From assembly GCF_030403745.1 (NCBI RefSeq), contig NZ_JAQMWP010000002.1:620001-684000 (forward strand): a stretch of 64,000 nt of DNA, given 5' to 3'. This DNA is from Streptomyces sp. S.PB5. Lineage in GTDB: Bacteria > Actinomycetota > Actinomycetes > Streptomycetales > Streptomycetaceae. The position numbers were made by a program, and so were the translations under genes. Positions within the stretch are counted from its first letter, which is position 1; each line of letters begins with the position of its first letter. The notes beneath the pieces are model-generated. The model made no database searches and was not told the DNA's origin. It worked only from the letters and a program-made list of their open reading frames with translations. Of this stretch, positions 53,526 to 62,986 are shown in pieces.

Positions 53526-54629
53526 ATGACGAAGACGACGGCTCCCGTGCTCGACACCCGCGCCCTCAACCGCGCGACCCTCGACCGGCAGTTGCTCCTG
53601 CGCCGCGCGGAACTCCCCGCCGAGGCGGCCGTCGAGCATCTCCTCGGCCTCCAGGCCCAGAACGTCAAACCCCCCTACTACGCGCTCGCCGCCCGCCTCG
53701 ACGGCTTCCGCCCCGAGGACCTGTCCGCGCTGATGGCCGACCGCGAGGTCGTCCGCATCGTCACCATGCGCTCGACGATCCACACCCACACCGCCGACGA
53801 CGCCCTCACCCTGCGCCCCCTGGTGCAGCCCGCCCGCGACCGCGAACTCACCCTGTTCCGCAAGGGACTTCAGGGCGTCGACCTCGACCGCCTCGCCGTC
53901 CTCGCCCGTGAGCTGGTCGAGGCCGAGCCGCGCACGATGAAGCAGCTGCGGGAAGCGCTCCTCGCCGAGTGGCCGGACGCCGACCCGCAGTCCCTCGCGA
54001 TCGCCGCCCGCTGCAGGCTCCCGCTCGTCCAGGTCACCCCGCGCGGACTGTGGGGCAGGAGCGGCCAGGTCGCCCTCACCACCGCCGAGCACTGGCTGGG
54101 CCGCCCCGCCGAACCGGCCCCCACGCCGGACGAGGCCGTGCTGCGCTACCTCGCCGCCTTCGGACCCGCCTCGGTGAAGGACATGCAGACCTGGGCGGGC
54201 CTGACCCGGCTGAAGGAGGCCTTCGAACGCCTCCGCCCCCAGCTGCTCACCTTCCGCGACGAGCACGGCGTCGAACTCTTCGACCTCCCGGACGCCCCGC
54301 GTCCCGCCGCCGGCACCCCGGCCCCGCCCCGCTTCCTCCCCGAGTTCGACAACCTGCTGCTCTCCCACGCCGACCGCACCCGCGTGATCCCGCCGGAGTA
54401 CTGGGGCCGCAGCTGGGTCGGCAACATGGTCCACAGCACCTTCCTCGTCGACGGCTTCCTCGCCGGCGTCTGGAGGCTTCAGGAGGACGCCCTCGTCATC
54501 GAGCCCTTCGGCGAGCTGACCCGGGCGCAGCGGGAGGAGCTCGTGGAGGAGGGCGCGCGGATGCTCGCCGGCATGCACCCCGGGTCCTCCTGCGACATCC
54601 GTTTCGGGACCGTCGTCCACCGGCCCTGA
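53526..54629 (+). CDS. HTH_42 / AZL-type DNA glycosylase
   Basis: The 367-residue protein belongs to the winged helix DNA-binding (HTH_42) superfamily that includes AlkZ and YcaQ. Near residues 41-46 it reads GLQAQN, the Q-x-Q pair that is catalytic in AZL enzymes, which unhook DNA interstrand crosslinks; YcaQ has Q-x-D. Later segments include HTADDALTLRPLVQPARDRELTLF, RCRLPLVQVTPRGLWGRSGQVALTTAEHWL and FLPEFDNLLLSHADRTRV. Activity on crosslinks is inferred from the motif. ATG at 53526 follows a promoter-like region; a strong terminator follows. Confidence 0.78.
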   Translation: MTKTTAPVLDTRALNRATLDRQLLLRRAELPAEAAVEHLLGLQAQNVKPPYYALAARLDGFRPEDLSALMADREVVRIVTMRSTIHTHTADDALTLRPLVQPARDRELTLFRKGLQGVDLDRLAVLARELVEAEPRTMKQLREALLAEWPDADPQSLAIAARCRLPLVQVTPRGLWGRSGQVALTTAEHWLGRPAEPAPTPDEAVLRYLAAFGPASVKDMQTWAGLTRLKEAFERLRPQLLTFRDEHGVELFDLPDAPRPAAGTPAPPRFLPEFDNLLLSHADRTRVIPPEYWGRSWVGNMVHSTFLVDGFLAGVWRLQEDALVIEPFGELTRAQREELVEEGARMLAGMHPGSSCDIRFGTVVHRP

Positions 54630-54647
54630 AGGGACCGGGACATGGAG

Positions 54648-54688
54648 AGGGGGCGTTGCGGGCCGCTCGTGGAGGCCCGCAACGCCCC
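54648..54688. terminator. Perfect 16 base-pair terminator between convergent genes
   Basis: GGGGGCGTTGCGGGCC (54648-54663) pairs without a mismatch with GGCCCGCAACGCCCCC (54673-54688) around a 9-base loop, between the AZL-type and trypsin-like genes. Confidence 0.8.
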
Positions 54689-54730
54689 CTGGTACTTCAC
54701 CTGAGGGGTGCTCAGGAGAACTTCTGGGAC

Positions 54731-55519
54731 TTATGAGTTGACCTGGGTGGTCACCAGGCTGGAGAAGGTGGTCAGCCGGGTGTAGACACCCGGGAAACCG
54801 GCCGCCGCGCAGCCTTCGCCCCAAGAAGTGATCCCTGCCAGGACGCCCCCGATGAGCAGGGGACCGCCGCTGTCGCCCTGGCAGGTGTCTACGCCGCCGG
54901 AGGAGTATCCGGCGCAAACCATGTCGGACGCGAGGTAGTCCGAGTAGCTGCTCGCGCAGCTGGAGTCCGAGACGATCGGCACCGTCGCGGTGCGCAGCTG
55001 GTTGGAGGAGCTGCCGCCCGACGACGTGGTACCCCAGCCGAGGACACGGGCCGTGGTGCCGGCCGCGTACACGCTCGTGTCGGACGAGGAGACGTACGAC
55101 GCCGTGGTGTAGGGCATCGACGTCGACAGGGTCAGGACGGCCACGTCGTCACCGTTGCTGGCGTCGGTGTAGCTCGGGTGGATCCAGATCTTGCTGACCC
55201 GGCTGACCGTGCCGTTCGTACCGTTGCGGTACGTGCGTCCGCCGACGACTCTGACGCTGCTGGTGGACTCGCCGACCATACAGTGGGCGGCGGTCACGAC
55301 CTTCGTGGCGGAGACCAGGGTGCCGCCGCAGAACTGGTTCTGCGAGGCGTCCGTGATCTGCATGACGAAGGGGTACGAGGTCGTCGTGGTCGTGGAACCG
55401 CCGACGATGGGCTGGGGAGCGGCGACAGCGGTGGGGGCGCTGACGAGTGCGGCCGCGGCGGCGGCAGCGGACGCCACGACGAGCGCGGCGGTCTTCTTGG
55501 CGCGGTTGAGCCCGAACAT
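54731..55519 (-). CDS. Secreted trypsin-like serine protease (S1)
   Basis: The 262-residue preproenzyme has a signal peptide (FGLNRAKKTAALVVASAAAAAAALVSAPTAVA), a short propeptide, then the chymotrypsin fold starting IVGG. The triad is His in VTAAHC, Asp in GDDVAVL and Ser in CQGDSGGPLL, with CAGY and WGEGCAAAGFPGVYTRL framing the S1 pocket. The Asp before CQGDSG (VDTCQGDSG) suggests trypsin specificity for Arg/Lys. It is 92 bases from the convergent AZL gene's stop. Confidence 0.92.
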   Translation of the reverse strand: MFGLNRAKKTAALVVASAAAAAAALVSAPTAVAAPQPIVGGSTTTTTSYPFVMQITDASQNQFCGGTLVSATKVVTAAHCMVGESTSSVRVVGGRTYRNGTNGTVSRVSKIWIHPSYTDASNGDDVAVLTLSTSMPYTTASYVSSSDTSVYAAGTTARVLGWGTTSSGGSSSNQLRTATVPIVSDSSCASSYSDYLASDMVCAGYSSGGVDTCQGDSGGPLLIGGVLAGITSWGEGCAAAGFPGVYTRLTTFSSLVTTQVNS

Positions 55520-55632
55520 GAGTCTCCTCAGTGGGGGTTGCCGGTGGGGGGACGCGCGGGTGTGGGGGGTGGTGCACGGGGGTCGCGGGACCGACCCCCG
55601 TATGCCCGGGCGAGCGGCACGTTCATAAGCTA

Positions 55633-55664
55633 GAACTCGGAAGTTCCCCTTCCCAATGAGGGAA
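55633..55664. promoter_or_regulatory. Paired inverted repeats upstream of the trypsin-like gene
   Basis: GAACT-CGGA-AGTTC (55633-55646) and TTCCC-AATGA-GGGAA (55650-55664) are two adjacent perfect palindromes about 115 to 145 bases before the protease ATG. They look like operator sites in the promoter region. The remaining bases (55520-55779) hold no gene that I can support. Confidence 0.4.
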
Positions 55665-55769
55665 CCCCCTAGGGCAGTTGGACAGGGATAACCCTCGGTC
55701 GGGCGACGCCAAACGCACGCGGGTCGGTGCTGAGCCTTCGGATGTTCCGAAACACGTCCGACGGAACCC

Positions 55770-55800
55770 GCGGGGCGCCCTACCTCGTACGGCGCCCCGC
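55770..55800 (-). terminator. Hairpin spanning the stop codon of the giant LuxR regulator
   Basis: GCGGGGCGCC and GGCGCCCCGC (55770-55779 and 55791-55800) form a perfect 10 base-pair stem. The regulator's TAG (55782-55780) is in the loop. No T-run follows, so termination is inferred. Confidence 0.4.
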
Positions 55801-58626
55801 CGCCAGGCGCACGATGTCCACCCGCGAGCGGATCCCCAGCTTGCGGTAGACCCGTGTCAGGGTCGCCTCGACCGTCTTGACGCTGATGAACAGCCGGGCG
55901 GCGATCTCCCGGTTGGTCGCGCCCTCCATGACGAGTGCGGCGACCTGCCGCTCCATCGAGGCCAGCCCCTCCAGCACGTCCGCCGCGGGCGCGGGCGCCG
56001 GTTGCTCCGGCTCGGCGGCCGGGGGCACCGCGGCCGCGTCCACCTGACGCAGCCAGGGCAGCGCCCGGCAGCGCCTGAAGAGGCGGGCCGCCTCGTCGTA
56101 CGACGTCGGACCGGGCATGGGGGTCCCCCCTGGTCGAGCGAAGCCGAGAGCTTGGGGGAGGGTGCGCAGCCGGGCCAGTGCGAAGGCGGTGCGGGCCTCC
56201 TCCAGGCCGTGGCCGAGCTTGGCGAGCCGGTCCTGCACCGAGGTCAACTGGGCGACGGCGGCCTCGTGTTCGCCGCGCCTCGCCCGTACCAGCGCCTCCG
56301 CGCGGTCCAGTACGGCCAGCACGCTCTCCCGGCCCAGCCGCAGCGCCTGCTCGCGGGTCACGTCGATGACGTCCTGTGCCTCGCGCACCTCGCCGATCTG
56401 CACCAGCGCCTCGGCGAGGTCGCCCTGCCAGCGGCCGCGCGCCGGGTCGGTGATGCCGAGCCCGTCCTCCAGCTCACGCACCCGGCGCAGCGAACGAACC
56501 GTTCCCTCCGCGTCCCCGGCGACCAGCTGGGCGTACCCGAGGGCGGCCAGGGCGCGCGAGAGGTACATCTGGTCGCCGTTCTCCTCGGCGTGCGACACCG
56601 CCTCCCGGGCCAGCTCCAAGGCCCGTTCCACCTCGCCGCCCGAGGCCTCGCACAGGGAGGTGAGGACGGCGGAGGCGACCTCGCCGAGGCCGGTGTCCCG
56701 GGCCATCATCAGGCTCTCCCGGGCCAGGTCGAGGGCGCGCCCGCAGTGTCCGGAGCGCAGTTCGGTCTCGGCGACCCCGCGCAGGAAGTGCACCTCGCTC
56801 TCGACCGACCCGCGGCGCTGCACCTCGCGCAGCAGCGTGGTGACCGTCGAACGGGCCTCGGCGAGCTGGTCGCTCATGATCAGCCAGCGGAACCGGGAGT
56901 ACCCGGCGCCGTTGTGATGGCACGACACCCTCGGGTCCTGGGGCTCCTTCAGGGCGCGTTTGATGGTCGCGGGGGCGTCCGGGTGGCCCATCAGGGTCTC
57001 GATCTGGGCCTGGAAGGAGAGCGCCATCAGCTCGTTGTAGCGGTCACCGGCCCGCTCGGCCAGCGCCGCCGAGTGCGCGGCCTCCTCGCGGGCCTGGTCG
57101 AAGTCGCCGTCCACGAGCACGGCCCGCCAGGTCAGCTGGTAGTGGATCAGCGCGAGCAGCTGCGGGTCGTCGCCCGCGTCGGCGAGCGCCTGCGGGAACA
57201 CCGAGTCGACCTCGGACATGGCGTGCCCCGCGGTGTCGATCACGATCATCCAGGCCCGCACCCGGTCCGCGGGCACGGCCGCCCGGGTCAGCACGTCCCG
57301 GGCGATGTCCCGGGCGAGGTCCAGCTCGCCCGCGGTGATCGCGTCCTCGGCGGCCTGGAGGCGGCGCTCGTCGGGGGCCGGGGTGCCGTCGGCCGGGGTG
57401 TGCCGGGCGGCGAGCAGCCCGAGCGAGGCGGCGACCGAGGGCGCGCCGCGGTCCCGGGCGAGGGAGGCGGCCTCGGAGAGGCTGTTCGCGGTCTTCTGGT
57501 CGGTGCCGGTGGTCGCCAGCGCCAGATGCCGGGCCCGCTCGATCGGATCGGAGGCCGCCTTCGACAGCGCCGCGTGCGCGGCCCGCCGCTCGTGCGCGGG
57601 CGCCTCGGCGTACAGCGCGGCCGAGATCAGCGGATGCGCGAACCGTACGGCGGGACCCTCGGGCTCGGTCGCCAGCAGTCCGAGCGCCGCGGCCTGGGCG
57701 GTCTCCGCCTCGGCGTTCTCCCTTCCGGCCGCGTGCAGCAGGGCCGGGGTGGGGCGGGCGCCGGCGCTTGCCACGAGGAGGGTGCGGCGGGCCTCGTCCG
57801 AGAGCAGGCCGAGGCGGTTCAGCACGAGGGTGCGCAGCGAGGTGGGCACCGGCAGCGGCTCGCCCGGGCGGGGCGGGGTCGGGTTCTCGCTGAGCGCGCG
57901 GCCCAGCTCCAGGGCGAAGAGCGGGTTGCCGCCGCTGGTGCGGTGGATGTCCCGGACCGTGGAGCGGGGCAGGCCCGTGTAGCCGCGGTGGTCGAGCAGC
58001 TCGGAGACCTGGGTACGGGTCAGCGGGTTGACGCGCAGGGCCAGGGTGTCGGGAGGTGACGCGCGTAGGTGGCGGTCGTACTCCTGCCCCTCCGTGCGTA
58101 CCGCGCACAGCATCCGCACCGGTGTCTCGCCGAGCCGGCGGGCGGCGAAGCCGAGCAGTTCGGCGCTGGCCGAGTCCAGCCACTGCACGTCGTCGGCGAC
58201 GATCAGGACCGGGCCCTCGGCGGCGAGCGCGCGCAGCGCCGACAGCACGGCCAGGCGCAGGGCGAGGCCGTCGCGCTGGAGCGTGGACTCGCCGCGGCCG
58301 GTGAGCGCCGACTCCAGTGCGGTGCGCTGGGCCGGTGGCAGCTTGCCGGACACCTCGTCGAGGACCAGGCCGAGCAGGTCGGCGAGGGCGAGGAAGGGGA
58401 GATGCGATTCGGACTCGGTGGCCGAGCAGCGCAGCACGGTGCGGGCCGCCCCGGCGTTTTCCGTGGCCAATGCCCGCAGGACCGTGGACTTTCCTATTCC
58501 GGCGGCGCCGTGCAGCAGCACGCTGCCGCCCCGCGCGAGTTGCTCACGGGCCTGGACGAACACCTCCTCCCGTCCGATGACCAGGTCGGGGCGGCATCTC
58601 GCAGGCTCCTGGAAGTCCCGTTGCAC
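55780..58626 (-). CDS. Giant LuxR-family regulator with AAA ATPase
   Basis: The roughly 948-residue protein begins MQRDFQEPARCRPDLVIGREEVF at GTG 58626 (GAGGGGAGCGGCGACC upstream); ATG at 58644 is the alternative. It has an ATPase with Walker A LLHGAAGIGKSTVLRALA and Walker B LIVADDVQWLDSASAELLG, long TPR-like helices, and a C-terminal LuxR helix-turn-helix (LASMERQVAALVMEGATNREIAARLFISVKTVEATLTRVYRKLGIRSRVDIV). It fits the LAL (MalT-like) activators of Streptomyces. A GC-rich palindromic element at 56119-56162 is inserted in frame. The target is unknown. Confidence 0.87.
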   Translation of the reverse strand: MQRDFQEPARCRPDLVIGREEVFVQAREQLARGGSVLLHGAAGIGKSTVLRALATENAGAARTVLRCSATESESHLPFLALADLLGLVLDEVSGKLPPAQRTALESALTGRGESTLQRDGLALRLAVLSALRALAAEGPVLIVADDVQWLDSASAELLGFAARRLGETPVRMLCAVRTEGQEYDRHLRASPPDTLALRVNPLTRTQVSELLDHRGYTGLPRSTVRDIHRTSGGNPLFALELGRALSENPTPPRPGEPLPVPTSLRTLVLNRLGLLSDEARRTLLVASAGARPTPALLHAAGRENAEAETAQAAALGLLATEPEGPAVRFAHPLISAALYAEAPAHERRAAHAALSKAASDPIERARHLALATTGTDQKTANSLSEAASLARDRGAPSVAASLGLLAARHTPADGTPAPDERRLQAAEDAITAGELDLARDIARDVLTRAAVPADRVRAWMIVIDTAGHAMSEVDSVFPQALADAGDDPQLLALIHYQLTWRAVLVDGDFDQAREEAAHSAALAERAGDRYNELMALSFQAQIETLMGHPDAPATIKRALKEPQDPRVSCHHNGAGYSRFRWLIMSDQLAEARSTVTTLLREVQRRGSVESEVHFLRGVAETELRSGHCGRALDLARESLMMARDTGLGEVASAVLTSLCEASGGEVERALELAREAVSHAEENGDQMYLSRALAALGYAQLVAGDAEGTVRSLRRVRELEDGLGITDPARGRWQGDLAEALVQIGEVREAQDVIDVTREQALRLGRESVLAVLDRAEALVRARRGEHEAAVAQLTSVQDRLAKLGHGLEEARTAFALARLRTLPQALGFARPGGTPMPGPTSYDEAARLFRRCRALPWLRQVDAAAVPPAAEPEQPAPAPAADVLEGLASMERQVAALVMEGATNREIAARLFISVKTVEATLTRVYRKLGIRSRVDIVRLAAGRRTR
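56119..56162. repeat. Palindromic element inserted in the giant LuxR gene
   Basis: GGGGGTCCCCCCT (56119-56131), 21 further bases through GAGCGAAGCCGAGAGC, then TTGGGGGAGG-type end at 56162. The ends match the element at 25554-25576, which lacks 21 internal bases. Here it adds about 14 residues to the protein (LPQALGFARPGGTP-like) without breaking the frame. I recall this sequence as a repeat in many Streptomyces genomes. Confidence 0.7.
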
Positions 58627-58785
58627 GGTCGCCGCTCCCCTCATGTCGTGTCCGGGCCAAATTCTAGGCAACGTCTCTTTGAAATTCGGAGTGACGGTGT
58701 GGTGAGGGAAATAACAACCTTGCGACAGGGCGAAGGCACGTCGAAATTCAAAGCAGCGTTACATGAATGATTTGTCAACATCGTG

Positions 58786-59601
58786 TTACGGCAGCACTCC
58801 CGCCCGGCGCGCCTCCACCACCGCCTCGCCCCGCGTGTGCGCCCCCAGCTTCCGCATCGCCGAACGCAGATACCCCTTCACCGTCTCCGGCCGCAGCCCC
58901 AGCCGCTCGGCCGCCGCCGCGTTCGTCGCCCCGGCCGCGACACACGCCAGAACGTCCAGCTCACGGGGTGCGAGCCGGGCATCCGCGGCCGGTGCGCCCG
59001 AGGTCAGCAGTCCGCAGGCGTCGAGCAGTTCGGCCCGCAGCCCGGGGTCGGTGATCCGCGGCGCCAGCGCCCGCAGCGCCGCGTGCGCCTCCCGCACCTG
59101 TTCCCGGCCCACCGGGTCGACGGGCGCCGGATGACCGGCCGCCGAGATCAGCTCCCGCGTCTCGTCCCGCACCACCAGCGCCTGCTCCACGTCCCGCGCC
59201 GCGTCCACGGCCGCGCTCAGGGTGCGGTCGCCCAGCGGCTGGGCGGTGCGCAGGGCCCCGTAGAGGACACCGCGCACCCGACGCCGTACGACCACCGGCA
59301 CCGCCAGGATCGAGCGCAGCCCCTCGGCGGCGACCGGGGCGTCGTACTCGTGGCTGATCTGGCGGGAGGAGGGGTAGTCGGTGACCGCGCACGGGCGGGC
59401 GAGGGCGACGGTCCGGCCGCCGAGTCCGCTGCCGGAGGTCACCGCGAGCGAGAGCAGCGCGGGTGTGGCGGTGCCGCTGAGTTCGCTGATGCGCAGGCGC
59501 GGCCGCCCCGGCTCCACCAGCCCGCCGAAGGCGACGGGCAGCCCGGTGGTACGCCGCAGCCGTACCAGCGCGTTCCGGATCTCCGCCGCGTCTGTCGCCA
59601 C
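58786..59601 (-). CDS. GAF-LuxR transcriptional regulator
   Basis: The 271-residue protein has an N-terminal GAF-like sensor (LPVAFGGLVEPGRPRLRISELSGTAT, EGLRSILAVPVVVRRRVRGVLYGAL) and a C-terminal LuxR helix-turn-helix (LAPRELDVLACVAAGATNAAAAERLGLRPETVKGYLRSAMRKLGAHTRGEAVVEARRAGVL). GTG at 59601 has AAGGGCGG upstream. It is divergent from the two acyl-CoA synthetases, so it probably regulates them. Confidence 0.88.
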   Translation of the reverse strand: MATDAAEIRNALVRLRRTTGLPVAFGGLVEPGRPRLRISELSGTATPALLSLAVTSGSGLGGRTVALARPCAVTDYPSSRQISHEYDAPVAAEGLRSILAVPVVVRRRVRGVLYGALRTAQPLGDRTLSAAVDAARDVEQALVVRDETRELISAAGHPAPVDPVGREQVREAHAALRALAPRITDPGLRAELLDACGLLTSGAPAADARLAPRELDVLACVAAGATNAAAAERLGLRPETVKGYLRSAMRKLGAHTRGEAVVEARRAGVLP

Positions 59602-59714
59602 CTGTCCGCCCTTTCGCTGCGGCCCACACCCCCGTTCGGGGGTAGTGAGACCTGCATCACGGATTACACGATGGCAGAGAGCCGCCCGGCAATGGCCCGG
59701 TACGAGGAGGACGG

Positions 59715-61379
59715 ATGACGACCGAGATGTTCCGCGGGGCGCGGGACTTCCTGCTGCAGCATCGCGAGGACTACGCGAGGGCCTACGACGGTTTCGTCTG
59801 GCCCCGCCCCGAGCGCTTCAACTGGGCGCTCGACTGGTTCGACGTCATCGCCGACGGGAACGCCGCGACCGCGCTCCACATCGTCGAGGAGGACGGCCGG
59901 GAGACCAGGCTGTCCTTCGGGGAGCTGTCGGTCCGCTCCGACCAGGCCGCCAACTGGCTGCGGGACCGGGGGGTGGCCGCCGAGGACCGCATCCTGGTGA
60001 TGCTCGGCAACCAGGCCGAACTGTGGATCACGGCACTGGCCGCGATGAAACTGCGTGCCGTCGTCATCCCGGCCACTCCGCTGCTCGGCGCCGCGGACCT
60101 GCGCGACCGGGTCGAGCGCGGCCGCGTCAGGCATGTGATCGTGCGTTCCGAGGACACCGCCAAGTTCGCGGAGGTGCCCGGGAGCTACACACGGATCGCG
60201 GCGGGCGACCCGGTCGAGGGCTGGCTGTCGCTCGACGACCTGTACGAGGCCGACGCCGGCTTCACCCCGGACGGGCCGACCCGCGCCGACGACCCGCTGA
60301 TGCTCTACTTCACCTCGGGGACCACCGCCCGCCCCAAGCTGGTCGAGCAGACCCACACCTCGTACCCGATCGGGCACCTGGCCACCATGTACTGGATCGG
60401 CCTCAAGCCCGGTGACGTGCACCTCAACATCTCCTCGCCCGGCTGGGCCAAGCACGCCTGGTCCAATCTCTTCGCCCCGTGGAACGCGCAGGCCACGGTC
60501 TTCATCCACAACTACACGCGCTTCGACGCCGCCCGTCTGATGGCGGAGATGGACCGCGCGGGCGTGACGACCTTCTGCGCCCCGCCGACGGTGTGGCGCA
60601 TGCTCATCCAGGCCGACCTGACCCAGCTGCGGACCCCGCCGCGCGAGGTCGTGGCCGCCGGGGAGCCGCTCAACCCCGAGGTCATCGAGCAGGTGCGGCG
60701 GGCGTGGGGCGTCACCATCCGGGACGGCTTCGGCCAGACGGAGACGGCCGTCCAGGTCTCCAACAGCCCCGGCCAGCCGCTGAAGACCGGCTCCATGGGA
60801 CGCCCGAGCCCCGGCTACCGCGTGGAACTCCTCGACCCGGTGAGCGGCGAGCCCGGAGCCACCGAGGGCGAGATCGCGCTCGACCTCTCGGCCCGCCCCG
60901 TCGGCCTGATGACCGGCTACCACGGCGACGCCGACCGTACGGCGGAGGCGATGGCCGGCGGCTACTACCGCACCGGCGACGTGGCCTCACGCGACGAGGA
61001 CGGCTACCTCACCTACATCGGCCGCAGCGACGACGTCTTCAAGGCGAGCGACTACAAGATCTCCCCCTTCGAGCTGGAGAGCGCCCTCCTGGAGCACGAG
61101 GCGGTGGCCGAGGCGGCCGTCGTGCCCGCGCCGGACGAACTGCGCCTCGCGGTCCCCAAGGCGTATGTGGTGCTGGCGGAGGGCTGGGAGCCCGGCCCGG
61201 ACACCGCGAAGGTCCTGTTCGAGCACTCCCGTGACGTCCTCGCCCCCTACAAGCGCGTCCGGCGCCTGGAGTTCGCCCCGCTGCCCAAGACCGTCTCCGG
61301 CAAGATCCGCCGCATCGAGCTGCGCGAGGCCACGGCCGCGGGCTCGGGCGCCGAGTACCGCGAGGAGGACTTCCGATGA
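59715..61379 (+). CDS. AMP-forming acyl-CoA synthetase (first of pair)
   Basis: The 554-residue protein has the ANL motifs [18 protein letters not shown] (A3), GFGQTETAV (A5), [11 protein letters not shown] and [41 protein letters not shown] (A8), with the C-terminal Lys region [14 protein letters not shown]. It activates a carboxylic acid to acyl-adenylate and then the CoA thioester, probably an aromatic or medium-chain acid. ATG at 59715 follows TACGAGGAGGACGG. The stop overlaps the next start by 4 bases (ATGA). Confidence 0.87.
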   Translation: MTTEMFRGARDFLLQHREDYARAYDGFVWPRPERFNWALDWFDVIADGNAATALHIVEEDGRETRLSFGELSVRSDQAANWLRDRGVAAEDRILVMLGNQAELWITALAAMKLRAVVIPATPLLGAADLRDRVERGRVRHVIVRSEDTAKFAEVPGSYTRIAAGDPVEGWLSLDDLYEADAGFTPDGPTRADDPLMLYFTSGTTARPKLVEQTHTSYPIGHLATMYWIGLKPGDVHLNISSPGWAKHAWSNLFAPWNAQATVFIHNYTRFDAARLMAEMDRAGVTTFCAPPTVWRMLIQADLTQLRTPPREVVAAGEPLNPEVIEQVRRAWGVTIRDGFGQTETAVQVSNSPGQPLKTGSMGRPSPGYRVELLDPVSGEPGATEGEIALDLSARPVGLMTGYHGDADRTAEAMAGGYYRTGDVASRDEDGYLTYIGRSDDVFKASDYKISPFELESALLEHEAVAEAAVVPAPDELRLAVPKAYVVLAEGWEPGPDTAKVLFEHSRDVLAPYKRVRRLEFAPLPKTVSGKIRRIELREATAAGSGAEYREEDFR

Positions 61380-62971
61380 CGGAGCAGCTGTCCTACAGCC
61401 ATGGGACGAGCGGGACCCCACTGCTCGGCGACACGATCGGCGCCGACCTGGACCGGACGGTGGCGGCCTGGCCGGACCGCGAGGCACTCGTGGACGTGCC
61501 GTCGGGGCGGCGCTGGACCTATGCCCAGTTCGCCGCCGACGTCGACGAGTTGGCGTACGCGCTGCTCGCGAGCGGGGTCGCCAAGGGCGACCGGGTGGGC
61601 ATCTGGGCGATCAACTGCCCCGAGTGGGTGCTCGTCCAGTACGCCACCGCCCGCATCGGCGCGGTCATGGTGAACATCAACCCGGCGTACCGGACCCATG
61701 AGGTCGAGTACGTGCTCCAGCAGGCCGGGATCTCCCTGCTGTTCGCGTCGTCGCGCCACAAGAGCAGCGACTACCGGGCGATGGTCGAGGAAGTCCGCGG
61801 CAGGTGCCCGCAGTTGCGGGAGACCGTATACATCGGGGACCCGAGCTGGGACGCCCTGATCGCCCGGGGGACACCGACGGCGTACGAGGAACTTTCCTGC
61901 GACGACCCGGTCAACATCCAGTACACGTCGGGGACGACGGGCTTTCCCAAAGGGGCGACCCTCTCCCACCACAACATCCTCAACAACGGATATTTCGTGG
62001 GCGAGATGATCGCCTACACCGAGCAGGACCGGATCTGCATCCCCGTGCCCTTCTACCACTGCTTCGGCATGGTCATGGGCAATCTGGCGGCCACGTCCCA
62101 CGGCGCCTGCATGGTGATCCCGGCGCCGTCCTTCGACCCGAAGGCCACGCTGGAGGCGGTCCAGCAGGAGCGCTGCACCTCGCTGTACGGCGTACCGACC
62201 ATGTTCATCGCGGAGTTGAACCTCCCCGGCTTCGCGGCCTACGACCTCTCCTCCCTGCGCACCGGGATCATGGCGGGCTCGCCCTGCCCGGTGGAGGTGA
62301 TGAAACGGGTGGTCGCGGAGATGCACATGGCCGAGGTGTCCATCTGCTACGGCATGACGGAGACCTCCCCGGTCTCGCTGCAGACCCGGCGCGACGACGA
62401 CCTGGAGCACCGCACGGGCACGGTCGGCCGCGTCCTGCCGCACGTCGAGGTGAAGGTCGTCGACCCGGCGACGGGCACGACCCTGCCCCGGGGCGTGGCG
62501 GGGGAGTTGTGCACCCGCGGCTACAGCGTGATGCTCGGCTACTGGGACGAGCCCGCGAAGACCGCCGAGTCCATCGACGCCGGCCGCTGGATGCACACCG
62601 GGGACCTCGCGATGATGCGGGAGGACGGATACGTCGAGATCGTCGGCCGCATCAAGGACATGATCATCCGGGGCGGCGAGAACATCTACCCCCGCGAGAT
62701 CGAGGAGTTCCTCTACACCCACCCGAAGATCGCGGACGTCCAGGTGGTCGGGGTCCCGCACGAGCGCTACGGCGAGGAGGTGCTGGCCTGTGTCATCCCG
62801 CGGGACGCGACGGACCCGCCGACGCTTCAGGAGGTGCGCGCCTTCTGCGACGGACGGCTCGCCCACTACAAGGTGCCCAGCAGGCTCCAGGTGCTGGAGA
62901 GCTTCCCGATGACGGTCTCCGGGAAGGTGCGCAAGATCGAGCTGCGGGAGCGCGCCGCGCGGGGGGAGTGA
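61376..62971 (+). CDS. AMP-forming acyl-CoA synthetase (second of pair)
   Basis: The 531-residue protein has the same ANL layout ([111 protein letters not shown]). It resembles fatty-acid-CoA synthetases such as FadD-like enzymes. Translational coupling to the first synthetase suggests that they handle related acids. The substrates are unknown. Confidence 0.88.
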   Translation: MTEQLSYSHGTSGTPLLGDTIGADLDRTVAAWPDREALVDVPSGRRWTYAQFAADVDELAYALLASGVAKGDRVGIWAINCPEWVLVQYATARIGAVMVNINPAYRTHEVEYVLQQAGISLLFASSRHKSSDYRAMVEEVRGRCPQLRETVYIGDPSWDALIARGTPTAYEELSCDDPVNIQYTSGTTGFPKGATLSHHNILNNGYFVGEMIAYTEQDRICIPVPFYHCFGMVMGNLAATSHGACMVIPAPSFDPKATLEAVQQERCTSLYGVPTMFIAELNLPGFAAYDLSSLRTGIMAGSPCPVEVMKRVVAEMHMAEVSICYGMTETSPVSLQTRRDDDLEHRTGTVGRVLPHVEVKVVDPATGTTLPRGVAGELCTRGYSVMLGYWDEPAKTAESIDAGRWMHTGDLAMMREDGYVEIVGRIKDMIIRGGENIYPREIEEFLYTHPKIADVQVVGVPHERYGEEVLACVIPRDATDPPTLQEVRAFCDGRLAHYKVPSRLQVLESFPMTVSGKVRKIELRERAARGE

Positions 62972-62986
62972 CGGTCGGGCGCTTTT

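Noticed and set aside
55678..58059. Plus-strand open frame of 793 codons antisense to the giant LuxR gene
   Set aside because: It is the shadow of the real minus-strand regulator, rich in Arg/Gly/Pro with no recognised domains.
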